12,238 nt of DNA, taken from assembly GCA_934167785.1 (NCBI GenBank), contig CAKPLX010000031.1:1-12238 (forward strand), written 5' to 3'. Positions 1 through 7,319 of this stretch are shown here, piece by piece. The position numbers and the translations under genes were made by a program. Below the pieces are notes generated by a model. That model ran no database searches. It was not told the origin of the DNA and was given only the letters and a program-made list of their open reading frames with translations. Source of the DNA: an uncultured Bacilli bacterium. Lineage in GTDB: Bacteria; Bacillota_I; Bacilli_A; RF39; UBA660. Positions within the stretch are counted from its first letter, which is position 1. Each line of letters opens with the position of its first letter.

Positions 1-2
1 TA

Positions 3-77
3 CTTCCTAAAAAGAAAACTTCTAATAAAAAAGAAATTAAAAAATCAGAATCAACTAATAAAACTGAAAATAAATAA
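3..77 (+). CDS. Possible C-terminal tail of a plus-strand gene entering from the left edge
   Basis: One plus-strand frame is open from the left edge to a TAA at 75-77. It reads as a Lys/Ser/Thr/Asn/Glu-rich tail (LPKKKTSNKKEIKKSESTNK, then TENK). Such low-complexity charged tails are common at the ends of ribosome-associated or secreted proteins in AT-rich Firmicutes, but 24 residues cannot identify a family. The support is indirect: the stop lies just before a hairpin with U-rich sequence on both sides, as expected between convergent genes (this one and rpe). It could equally be a chance open frame in A-rich DNA. Confidence 0.35.
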   Translation, partial: LPKKKTSNKKEIKKSESTNKTENK

Positions 78-90
78 ATTCAGATAACAA

Positions 91-120
91 AAAGAGGAGC
101 TTATAAACAAACTCCTCTTT
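91..120. terminator. Bidirectional rho-independent terminator after rpe
   Basis: A perfect 9-bp stem, AAAGAGGAG (91-99) with CTCCTCTTT (112-120), encloses a 12-base loop. Read on the minus strand, CTCCTC runs into a T-rich tract, ending rsgA-rpe transcription. Read on the plus strand, CTCCTCTTT is followed by ATTTTTA, so it could also end a gene entering from the left. Confidence 0.85.
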
Positions 121-129
121 ATTTTTATA

Positions 130-789
130 TTAAGCTCTTAAATCATCTATTATAACTTTATAATCTTTTGCCATTAATATCGCTGTACCTGAAACCAATA
201 TATTTGCTCCAGCTTTTTTTACAGCTTCTGCTGTTGTCAAATTTATTCCTCCATCAGCTTCAATATCAACTTCTAAATTATTTTTTTGTAGATATTCTTT
301 TAGCTCAACAATTTTATTAACCATATCTGTCAACAGAGTTTGACCACCTTTTCCAGGCTCTACTGTCATTACTAAGCACATATGAACATATGGTAAAAAT
401 TCATATATTTCTTTAATATCTGTTTCTGGTTTTACACTTATTCCAACTTTGCAATTATTATTTTTTATTTTTTTTATTACTTCCATTACTTCTTCTTTAT
501 TTTTACAAGCTTCATAATGGAATGTGATTATATTTGGTTCTACTGATGCAAAATCATCAATTGCTGTATTTATGTCTTCTACCATCAAATGAATATCAAG
601 TGGTAAATTAGATATTCTTTTGATGTATGAAGCGTATTCTAGCATTTTTTGATAAGTATCTTTTTCTACGAATTTTCCATCCATTACATCTATATGAAAG
701 TAATCTGTTTTTGCTTTTTCTAGTGCAAAGAATGTTTTTAATTCTTCTCCTTTTTTTACTGAAAGTATTGATGTTGAAATTTCTACCAT
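130..789 (-). CDS. rpe: Ribulose-phosphate 3-epimerase
   Basis: This cytosolic TIM-barrel enzyme of the pentose phosphate pathway interconverts D-ribulose 5-phosphate and D-xylulose 5-phosphate. The 219 residues match the usual family length. Visible motifs are STSILS near the N-terminus (usually PSILS), HIDVMDG with metal ligands H32 and D34, DIHLMV with H67, and EADGGI with D179. D34 and D179 are the expected catalytic acid/base pair. The phosphate loop reads MTVEPGKGGQ (141-150) where the textbook form is MSVNPGFGGQ, a variant to keep in mind for substrate preference; related sugar-phosphate epimerases cannot be fully excluded. The ATG overlaps the end of rsgA by 7 nt, implying translational coupling. 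Its own ribosome binding site is weak (AAGGGGA). The gene ends just before the hairpin at 91-120. Confidence 0.93.
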   Translation of the reverse strand: MVEISTSILSVKKGEELKTFFALEKAKTDYFHIDVMDGKFVEKDTYQKMLEYASYIKRISNLPLDIHLMVEDINTAIDDFASVEPNIITFHYEACKNKEEVMEVIKKIKNNNCKVGISVKPETDIKEIYEFLPYVHMCLVMTVEPGKGGQTLLTDMVNKIVELKEYLQKNNLEVDIEADGGINLTTAEAVKKAGANILVSGTAILMAKDYKVIIDDLRA

Positions 790-1664
790 TTTCTTTTCCC
801 CTTTTCTTTTAATTCTTCATAAATTTTACAATATCTATCATATCTTGATTGATCTATTTTTCCGCTTTCTATTGCTTGTTTTATTCCACAGTTTTGTTCT
901 TTTATATGTGTGCATCCTACAAATTCACAGTTTTCAATTTCTGCTTTAAATTCTTTAAAATATTTATCTAATTCTGTATATTGAATTTCTGATATATCAA
1001 AAGTTGAAAATCCTGGTGTATCTGCTATATATGTATTTTCATCTATTTCATATAATTTTATTGATGTTGTTGTATTTTTTCCTCTTTTATTTCTTTGGCT
1101 TATTTCTCCCTCTAATGTTTGTTCTTCTTCAAAGATTGCATTTATTAATGTTGATTTTCCAACTCCTGAGTTTCCTGAAAAAGCATTTATATTGTTTTTT
1201 AGCATCTTTTTAAGTTCTTGTATACCTTTTAAATTTTTTGCCTCAGTTTCTATTACTGTATAACCTATTTTTGAATACACTTCTTTTATTTGTTTGAATT
1301 CTTTCTTTTTATCTAAATCTGCCTTATTTAAAACTATTATTGGTTTGATTTTTAAGAATTCTGCAAATGCTAATTGTTTGTCTAATAATAGTAAGTCTGG
1401 TTTTGGATTTTTACATGATATTACTAAAACAATTTGCTCAAGATTGCTCATTTTAGGTCTTTTTATATAATTTTCTCTTGGTAATATTTCTTCTATTACT
1501 GCTTTTTTTTCGTTTTCATCTAATATGCTTATTTCTACTTTGTCTCCTACTACTGGTGAAATATCTTCTTTTTTTAATTTTCCTCTTGGTGTTGCTTCAT
1601 ATATTTTATTTTCTGCTTTTATTCTATATAGGTTTGATATGTTTTCTATTATTAATCCTTGCAT
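783..1664 (-). CDS. rsgA: Small ribosomal subunit biogenesis GTPase RsgA
   Basis: RsgA is a circularly permuted GTPase that checks late 30S subunit maturation and is activated by the ribosome. The 293 residues show the family order. An N-terminal OB-fold (about 1-70) comes first. The GTPase motifs follow in permuted order: G4 NKAD (113-116), G1 GNSGVGKS (164-171), a threonine-rich switch near 198-200 (G2), and G3 DTPG (215-218). The C-terminal zinc site is C246, C251, H253, C259 (Cx4CxHx5C). GGAGG lies 4-5 nt before the ATG, and a good promoter lies upstream. The TAG stop falls inside the start of rpe. In many Firmicutes the order is prpC-prkC-rsgA-rpe; here an unrelated kinase/phosphatase operon occupies the upstream position. 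Confidence 0.96.
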   Translation of the reverse strand: MQGLIIENISNLYRIKAENKIYEATPRGKLKKEDISPVVGDKVEISILDENEKKAVIEEILPRENYIKRPKMSNLEQIVLVISCKNPKPDLLLLDKQLAFAEFLKIKPIIVLNKADLDKKKEFKQIKEVYSKIGYTVIETEAKNLKGIQELKKMLKNNINAFSGNSGVGKSTLINAIFEEEQTLEGEISQRNKRGKNTTTSIKLYEIDENTYIADTPGFSTFDISEIQYTELDKYFKEFKAEIENCEFVGCTHIKEQNCGIKQAIESGKIDQSRYDRYCKIYEELKEKGKRKW

Positions 1665-1691
1665 TTTTCCTCCAAATTTTTTTCTTTTATT

Positions 1692-1720
1692 ATTTTAACA
1701 TATATTTTTTGGATTTACAA
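1692..1720 (-). promoter_or_regulatory. Sigma-A-type promoter for rsgA-rpe
   Basis: On the minus strand, TTGTAA (1715-1720) and TAAAAT (1692-1697) are separated by exactly 17 bases. The -10 is preceded by TG with one base between, giving an extended -10. It lies between the strong terminator of the kinase operon and the rsgA ribosome binding site, so rsgA-rpe is probably transcribed independently. Confidence 0.65.
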
Positions 1721-1732
1721 ATTATTTTAATT

Positions 1733-1763
1733 AAAAAACTGAGCAGAAACTCCGCTCAGTTTT
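1733..1763 (-). terminator. Rho-independent terminator of the kinase operon
   Basis: On the minus strand a 10-bp perfect stem, AAAACTGAGC (1754-1763 read in reverse) with GCTCAGTTTT (1735-1744), has a 9-base loop and is followed by a T run. It begins about 20 nt after the kinase stop codon and is the clearest terminator in the window, separating the kinase operon from rsgA-rpe. Confidence 0.9.
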
Positions 1764-1781
1764 CTAAAAATGTAAACATTT

Positions 1782-4700
1782 TTAATCTTTGTAAACTTCA
1801 TACATTATGCCATTAGTTATTACACTAAAGCCACTTGCATTTGTTTTACAAATTTTTGAAGTTGGATTCATAATTTTATGACATTCCATCTTCTTAATAA
1901 CTTGTTTTTTCACATTAACAATTAATAATTCTTCATATCCTGGAATGTACAATTTTCCATTTATATATGAAATATTGTCAACAGTTACTTTGTTGTCATC
2001 AACCTTAAGTTTGAATTCCTTATATTTTCCATTCGGCTTAATGACAACTATATTTTTTTCTTCATTAATTACAAGCCATGTTTTTGTCATATTGTCATAA
2101 ACAATATTATACTTTGCATCGGCATTTTCGCAATTAATGTTACAGAGTTTTTCATTATTGCAGTATATTTCATCTCTACAATTAGTATCTGTTTGAATTA
2201 CTACAAATTTTTGGTTGAATTCTACTCTGAAAAATTTAATTTGCTGTTGTTTTCCATTAACTTCAAATGTACTATTTTCCATCTGGTAATCTTTGCTCAG
2301 TCTATCCATAGTAATAACATATTTTTCCTTATAATATTCTATATAATATACAGAAGTATCATTTACAACTATGTTATTATATTCTATTCCGGATTTTTGA
2401 CTTATGCACACATCTTTTTTCAAGTCAAGTAAAAAGAATTCATTATCTCCAATTACAAAAGCATATTTTTCATCTTTTGAAATTGTAACATCCTTAATTT
2501 TATTTATTTCTTCAATGTAAGGCATATTTTTTATGAGATATTTTTGTTTTTTTGTTAATATGATAGCATATTTTTGGTTATTTTCTTCAGCTATTGCAAC
2601 GTTTAAGTTTATAACATATTTTATATCATATTCATCGCCAAATGGATTTATATTTTTTGCCATAAACTTATAATTAATTGAGATACTTCCTTTATACCTT
2701 TGATCATATTGATTAATCAGAAATGGTACAAGACTGTTTCTTTGTTCTTTTTCAAAAATATTTAAAAATTCATTTTTTAATTCTTCACTCATCCAATCCC
2801 ATGGTTCTGCAATTGAAGGAGGTTTTATTCCATGATTTCCAAGAAGAGATATTCTTAATTCCATCTTTTGAACGATATCCAAATTTTGTCCATCTTTCAT
2901 ATATATTCCATTAAAAGGATGTGTATATGTTAGATAGTAAAATGCTTGAATTGCAAACGAATACCAATCATCATCTGGACTAACATTTTGATTTTTCTGG
3001 GAAATTGGGTCAATATAACCATCTGTAAAAAATTCAGGTGAAATATCTTCGGTACCCATTCCATCAAAATCTAAAAAGTAGACTTGTTTTTGAGAATCAA
3101 AAAGAATATTTCTTCCATTTAAATCTCCAATAAACAAATCATTCTTGTGTAATTCTTCGATACCTTTTCCTACTTTTATAAGTATTTCAAAAATATCTTT
3201 TTTCGAAAGTTTTAGCTCTTCGATAATTTTTTTATCTTTCAAAACCGCCAAAGGTTTTCCTTCAACTTTCTGCATTACATATCCAAAAAATTGTTTACTT
3301 GATTCATCTATTAGCATTTCTTCTGGAATAACATAATTTACTTGTGCTATTTTTCCCATTTTCTTAAGCTTTTCTGCCTTTTGCATAATTTTTGCAATTA
3401 TCTTAACCTTTAAATTGTAATTAACATCTTCATTGAATACCTTAGCTACCTGTTCAGAATTATATTTATATATCTTAGCTTCTCCACCTTCGCCAATTTT
3501 TTTCTTGGATGTAATATCTTTTTTTGATGTATTTTTTACTTTTACACTTTCAAAATTCATTCCAGCCATACATATAGGACAAAGCAGATGTGTTTGACTG
3601 TAATACAGCTTATGAATATTGCAATATTTGTTTAATTCATGAACAACATCTTGTAACTTATTTATAAATTTATCTAATTCTCCTAATTCCGGAGTTAAAT
3701 TTTCTTTAATTCCGTTTATTAAATCTTTATCTTCTAAATTTTCATCTAGATCGATAATTTTAGATATATACTCATAAGTCCAAAAAATTGTATCTTGTAT
3801 TTGTCCATTTTTATCAATAAATTCAATATTCATTAATTGTACTTGCTGTTTGTGTCCTTTATTCAAAAAGACATATCCATATGGATTCCTACTAAATGTA
3901 AAACCGTTTTGGATAAGAGATTTGATTTGAATTAAAAGTCTTATTATTCCTTTTAATCTATGTAGATTAGTTAGTTTTTTTGTATCTTCTAAATTGATAC
4001 ATAACTCTAAATCTTTCGGATCTCTTTTTTCAAAACTTACCCTATTATAAATATAACCAATAAACTCATCACTAGAATTATACACTATTTTTACAGGTAT
4101 AAAACAATCTTGTTCATATTTTTCTGGTGTTATATCTGTCAACTTAGCAATCAATCTATTTTCCATATCAAATCCATTAATTGCTTCTGGTTTGTAAATT
4201 TTAACATTATAATTCGAATCTAATTCATAATGTCTTGCAATGGCATCTTCGAAAATCATGTTGTTTTCTATATAACTATTATCTAAATAATAATTAATTT
4301 TTTTACAAACAGGACATTCTCCATCAAAATAATAAATGTTATGTTTATTACAATACTCAAGATTATTTTTATCTAATTGCTTAATAATAGCTAGACTTTT
4401 TACAGAAGAATAATCAAATCCAAAAAAAGCATTTGCATTATATCCAAATTTAATAAAGTTTTTTATCACTAAATCTAGATGAGCCTTTGTTGATGTACAG
4501 TTATTTTTCTTTATTTCAAATTTACTATTTAAGATATCTACATAAAATATCATATTTTGCTCATCCATTAATACATTTCTATATGGAATATAATATTGTG
4601 TGAATTTACAAAAATAGTAATAAAATACATACATTAATTGTATATTATTTAGTTTAAGAAAACTTGTTCTTTTTAATCTTTTTCCTTTTACTGGGGTTGT

Positions 4701-6524
4701 TATATATCCTAAACAGCTATATACTCCATCAACAATATTTTTTGAATAAATAACTTCTGAAATCTTTATAAACTTTAAATGTTCATTTTCTATATCTCCT
4801 ATATTATCTTTGATTTTTCCGATTTTTTTATTAATTTCATCAGTAAAATCTTCAAGTTTCCTAGGTTTATTGAATATAATCAATTTTCTTCCATCATTTA
4901 AAGTTTTATGAATTCCTTCTTTTATTTTTTCTCCGTATTCTTCTTCTATTTCATAGTCAAATTTAAATGGTGTTACAAATGGATTATATTCAAATCTCGC
5001 ATCAAAAACAAGTTTTTTATCAAAATCAACACTTCTTTCACACTTAATGAAATTTTTTAATTCGTCATATATATGAATATAATCTATCTCTTTGCAAAAA
5101 TAAAATTTTATAAACTCTTGTGTTACTATTGGACTTAAATATCTAATTTCTGGAATTTTTAATAGTTCTTTCTCAGTATATATTTTTCCATATTTTTTTT
5201 CTATGAAATTTTTATATATTGAACAGAAAATTTCTACAGCTTGTTTTTTTATGAGAACTTCGTCCATCCTTAAAAAAATATATAAATTTTCTACTGATTT
5301 AAATTTCAAATTCCAATTTTTTTCTATGACAATAGCATTACTAATATCTAGATTAGAATCTTTTATTTTATATTTTTTTATTTTTTTAGCCTCAAATAAA
5401 AAATTCAAAAATTTATTAACCCAATCAAACATTTCTATTTGATTAGTTATTTCAATATCTGTAATACTTCTATTGTCTTCTTTCTCTTCTTTAAAACCAA
5501 TAATATTTGCATTAAAATCTATTATTACTTTAAGGTTTTTACAGAAATGATTAATACTATCTATTTGTGATTTAAAAAACTTACCAAAATATCCTGTTGT
5601 TTTTTTTAAGATTTTTAAATCTCCATACTTTGTTTGATAAGTTTTTGATTCACTATTTTCTTCTTTTAGATTTTTCTCATCATTCCATATATTAGTATTT
5701 AATATTAACTTTTTACAACTTGCATTTGCATAATTTCTATTTGAAAAATCTTTTCCTTTCAATAAATAGTCAATTGCATCTGAGTAATTGCCTGTAAGGT
5801 AATAAGCATAAAAATTCTTTACAATTCCTAAATTATACGGAAGTTCAGATGTTTCTATAATCTCTTTTTTATTAATCTCTCCATAGAAATCTTCAAAATT
5901 ATTTTTGCCTGACAAATAATAATGACACCATCTTATTAAGATTTTATTGGCTTCCTTTTTATCTTGTTGTTTTAACTCAAAACATTCAAGGATTTCAGAA
6001 ATAGAAATATCTATATTTAGTTTTTGTATTTTTTCTTTCTTTATAGAATATCCTTTTTCATTCAAGTCTAATGCAAGATTAACTATATACTTTATTATAT
6101 TCATATGAATTGCATCATCTGCTAATCCACCATAAAATCCAAACCATTTCTTGTAAATGTTTTCTGTAGGAAATTCACCTTTTAATAAGATATAATCTAA
6201 AAAATCATCATATTTTAAATTTAAATCTGTATCTATTTCGCTTGTAAAATCAATTTTAAAGTAAATTACCTTTTTATGTTTTGCTACATAATCAATAACT
6301 TTACAAGTTTTTCCTCCAATATTTATTTCTTCATCTGATTTTTTTAAAGAACGTATTATATCAAAAATTTCCTTTCCATTTTCTTTTGATTTGACTTTTA
6401 TAATTAAATTTGGTTTATCATAGTTTTTTGATGCATATATTATTTCATCATAATTCATATAAAGTAAAGTATAATTTAATATTATAAAAATCCGATAAAC
6501 AAAACTCTTTATTCTTCCAAACAT
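1782..6524 (-). CDS. Giant multidomain protein: two degenerate kinase-like modules, two zinc ribbons, active-type Ser/Thr kinase, propeller-like C-terminus
   Basis: This 1580-residue protein is probably the kinase of a TerY-P-type phosphosignalling system. Residues 1-530 are not recognised. Residues about 530-700 and 770-925 look like kinase folds without catalytic residues. Each is followed by a zinc ribbon: C725/H728/C737/C740 and C968/H971/C982/C985. A third kinase domain (about 1005-1275) looks catalytic: glycine loop GEGGEAKIY (1011-1019), K1028 in VAKVF, IGDLNGRN with D1134 and N1139, LDFDG with metal ligand D1152, and D-D-D-W near 1184-1187 (helix F). It lacks the His/Arg of a standard HRD motif. 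Residues about 1295-1580 are runs of short beta strands suggesting a propeller. There are no PASTA repeats, so it is not PrkC. The first ATG has AGAAAGGA 8 nt upstream (6533-6540); the in-frame ATG at codon 23 has none. Residues 8-23 are hydrophobic and could anchor to membrane. It is last in its operon. Confidence 0.85.
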   Translation of the reverse strand: MFGRIKSFVYRIFIILNYTLLYMNYDEIIYASKNYDKPNLIIKVKSKENGKEIFDIIRSLKKSDEEINIGGKTCKVIDYVAKHKKVIYFKIDFTSEIDTDLNLKYDDFLDYILLKGEFPTENIYKKWFGFYGGLADDAIHMNIIKYIVNLALDLNEKGYSIKKEKIQKLNIDISISEILECFELKQQDKKEANKILIRWCHYYLSGKNNFEDFYGEINKKEIIETSELPYNLGIVKNFYAYYLTGNYSDAIDYLLKGKDFSNRNYANASCKKLILNTNIWNDEKNLKEENSESKTYQTKYGDLKILKKTTGYFGKFFKSQIDSINHFCKNLKVIIDFNANIIGFKEEKEDNRSITDIEITNQIEMFDWVNKFLNFLFEAKKIKKYKIKDSNLDISNAIVIEKNWNLKFKSVENLYIFLRMDEVLIKKQAVEIFCSIYKNFIEKKYGKIYTEKELLKIPEIRYLSPIVTQEFIKFYFCKEIDYIHIYDELKNFIKCERSVDFDKKLVFDARFEYNPFVTPFKFDYEIEEEYGEKIKEGIHKTLNDGRKLIIFNKPRKLEDFTDEINKKIGKIKDNIGDIENEHLKFIKISEVIYSKNIVDGVYSCLGYITTPVKGKRLKRTSFLKLNNIQLMYVFYYYFCKFTQYYIPYRNVLMDEQNMIFYVDILNSKFEIKKNNCTSTKAHLDLVIKNFIKFGYNANAFFGFDYSSVKSLAIIKQLDKNNLEYCNKHNIYYFDGECPVCKKINYYLDNSYIENNMIFEDAIARHYELDSNYNVKIYKPEAINGFDMENRLIAKLTDITPEKYEQDCFIPVKIVYNSSDEFIGYIYNRVSFEKRDPKDLELCINLEDTKKLTNLHRLKGIIRLLIQIKSLIQNGFTFSRNPYGYVFLNKGHKQQVQLMNIEFIDKNGQIQDTIFWTYEYISKIIDLDENLEDKDLINGIKENLTPELGELDKFINKLQDVVHELNKYCNIHKLYYSQTHLLCPICMAGMNFESVKVKNTSKKDITSKKKIGEGGEAKIYKYNSEQVAKVFNEDVNYNLKVKIIAKIMQKAEKLKKMGKIAQVNYVIPEEMLIDESSKQFFGYVMQKVEGKPLAVLKDKKIIEELKLSKKDIFEILIKVGKGIEELHKNDLFIGDLNGRNILFDSQKQVYFLDFDGMGTEDISPEFFTDGYIDPISQKNQNVSPDDDWYSFAIQAFYYLTYTHPFNGIYMKDGQNLDIVQKMELRISLLGNHGIKPPSIAEPWDWMSEELKNEFLNIFEKEQRNSLVPFLINQYDQRYKGSISINYKFMAKNINPFGDEYDIKYVINLNVAIAEENNQKYAIILTKKQKYLIKNMPYIEEINKIKDVTISKDEKYAFVIGDNEFFLLDLKKDVCISQKSGIEYNNIVVNDTSVYYIEYYKEKYVITMDRLSKDYQMENSTFEVNGKQQQIKFFRVEFNQKFVVIQTDTNCRDEIYCNNEKLCNINCENADAKYNIVYDNMTKTWLVINEEKNIVVIKPNGKYKEFKLKVDDNKVTVDNISYINGKLYIPGYEELLIVNVKKQVIKKMECHKIMNPTSKICKTNASGFSVITNGIMYEVYKD
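3570..3626 (-). repeat. Zinc ribbon 2, internal repeat copy in the kinase gene
   Basis: This stretch encodes residues 967-985, YCN-x-H-x2-YY followed by CPIC. It matches the copy at 4305-4355 in spacing and side chains (YCNxHxxYY...CPxC). The Cys/His pattern suggests a structural zinc site between the second degenerate module and the active-type kinase. Confidence 0.7.
4305..4355 (-). repeat. Zinc ribbon 1, internal repeat copy in the kinase gene
   Basis: This stretch encodes residues 724-740, YCN-x-H-x2-YY followed by CPVC. It is the first of two near-identical Cys/His motifs in the protein. Both end a kinase-like module, which supports internal duplication of a [kinase fold + zinc ribbon] unit. 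Confidence 0.7.
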
Positions 6525-6547
6525 ATATCCTGTCCTTTCTCTATAGC

Positions 6548-6572
6548 AAGGGGAAACAGTATGTTCCCCCTT
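6548..6572 (-). other. Intercistronic hairpin between terY-like gene and kinase gene
   Basis: The arms AAGGGGAAACA (6548-6558) and TGTTCCCCCTT (6562-6572) pair over 11 positions with one G-U wobble and a 3-base loop. In the direction of the operon (minus strand) no U tract follows. It therefore looks like an RNA processing site, a stabiliser or a leaky attenuator rather than a full terminator. It sits just upstream of the kinase ribosome binding site. The U-rich flank is on the plus strand, where no gene needs it. Confidence 0.65.
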
Positions 6573-6592
6573 TTTCTTAATTAGCTGTTACT

Positions 6593-7300
6593 TTAGATTT
6601 CATCAATCCAGTCATCATCTTCTAAAGCCTGAGATGTAGTTTTTGAATATCCACTAGAGCTTTCATTATCGTTAGCGTGGCTAAAGAAATTCGATCCAAG
6701 AGCTTTCATGCTTCTTGACTGTTCTTTACAAGATTTTGAAAGTTCTTCTCCCATAAATTTCACTAATGAGTCTCTATTTTCCACATCCACTGTAGCCTGA
6801 AATCCTAACTCATCTCCAAACTTAGAAGATATTGCTTTACCAAATGCAACAAAGACAGTTGTGATTCCCATCTCATTCATATTAGAAATTGCTTTTTTAG
6901 CATCTCTTTTATTTCCTGGATCGCCGCATGGTTCTCCATCGGAAAAAAAGATAAATGTGCCTCTCGGAATTGTTCCTGTTTTTTGAGTAACTTCCCCAAT
7001 ATACTCTACAAGCTGTTTCGCTCCTTTTTCAATTGAGTAATATAAAGCCGTAGATCCAGCAGTACTATAATTTGTAGAAATATCTTTGACTTTTTTGAAC
7101 TCACCTGGATAATACCAATCATTAAATTTAGATATTGCTACTGCAATAGAATCTGCTTCATAAAAATCCTCAAATTCTTTTTTGTAGCTCTTAAGTCCTT
7201 CTCTTACCTTCTTTGTGTCATCTTCCATCGAGCTCGAGCTATCAAGTATCATAAGAAATACATTTACATTGTCTGAAGAAAATTCATAAATATTTGCCAT
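6593..7300 (-). CDS. TerY-like VWA domain protein with intact MIDAS
   Basis: This is a 235-residue cytosolic von Willebrand factor A domain protein resembling TerY of Ter/TerY-P systems. The metal-ion-dependent adhesion site is complete: DxSxS at D20, S22, S24 (LDSSSSM), T84 in AGSTALYYS, and D121 in FFSDGEP. Such domains bind a divalent metal and a partner carboxylate. After the VWA fold (about 10-190) comes a Ser/Thr/Asn-rich linker (about 200-226) and an acidic end, EDDDWIDEI. The chosen start is the second ATG: GGAGGT lies 7 nt before it and overlaps the upstream in-frame ATG at 7315, which has no ribosome binding site of its own. The gene lies between the 479-residue protein gene and the kinase gene, as expected of a kinase/phosphatase partner or substrate. 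Confidence 0.88.
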   Translation of the reverse strand: MANIYEFSSDNVNVFLMILDSSSSMEDDTKKVREGLKSYKKEFEDFYEADSIAVAISKFNDWYYPGEFKKVKDISTNYSTAGSTALYYSIEKGAKQLVEYIGEVTQKTGTIPRGTFIFFSDGEPCGDPGNKRDAKKAISNMNEMGITTVFVAFGKAISSKFGDELGFQATVDVENRDSLVKFMGEELSKSCKEQSRSMKALGSNFFSHANDNESSSGYSKTTSQALEDDDWIDEI

Positions 7301-7307
7301 AATAGTT

Positions 7308-7313
7308 ACCTCC
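7308..7313 (-). promoter_or_regulatory. Ribosome binding site that fixes the terY-like start
   Basis: GGAGGT on the minus strand lies 7 nt before the ATG ending at 7300. The alternative ATG (7313-7315) overlaps this motif, so it cannot be served by it. Confidence 0.8.
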
Positions 7314-7319
7314 ATTGTG

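Noticed and set aside
1004..1816. Plus-strand open frames opposite rsgA and the end of the kinase gene
   Set aside because: They are Leu/Phe-rich antisense shadows of AT-rich genes, without ribosome binding sites or recognisable domains.
1782..6524. Calling the large protein PrkC because it lies upstream of rsgA-rpe with a PP2C nearby
   Set aside because: It has no PASTA repeats and no single transmembrane segment after the kinase. Zinc ribbons, degenerate kinase modules and a beta-rich tail indicate a different class.
6541..6552. A separate promoter for the kinase gene (TG-C-TATAGA extended -10 in the gap)
   Set aside because: No acceptable -35 is visible, the element overlaps the hairpin, and the transcript start would almost abut the ribosome binding site.
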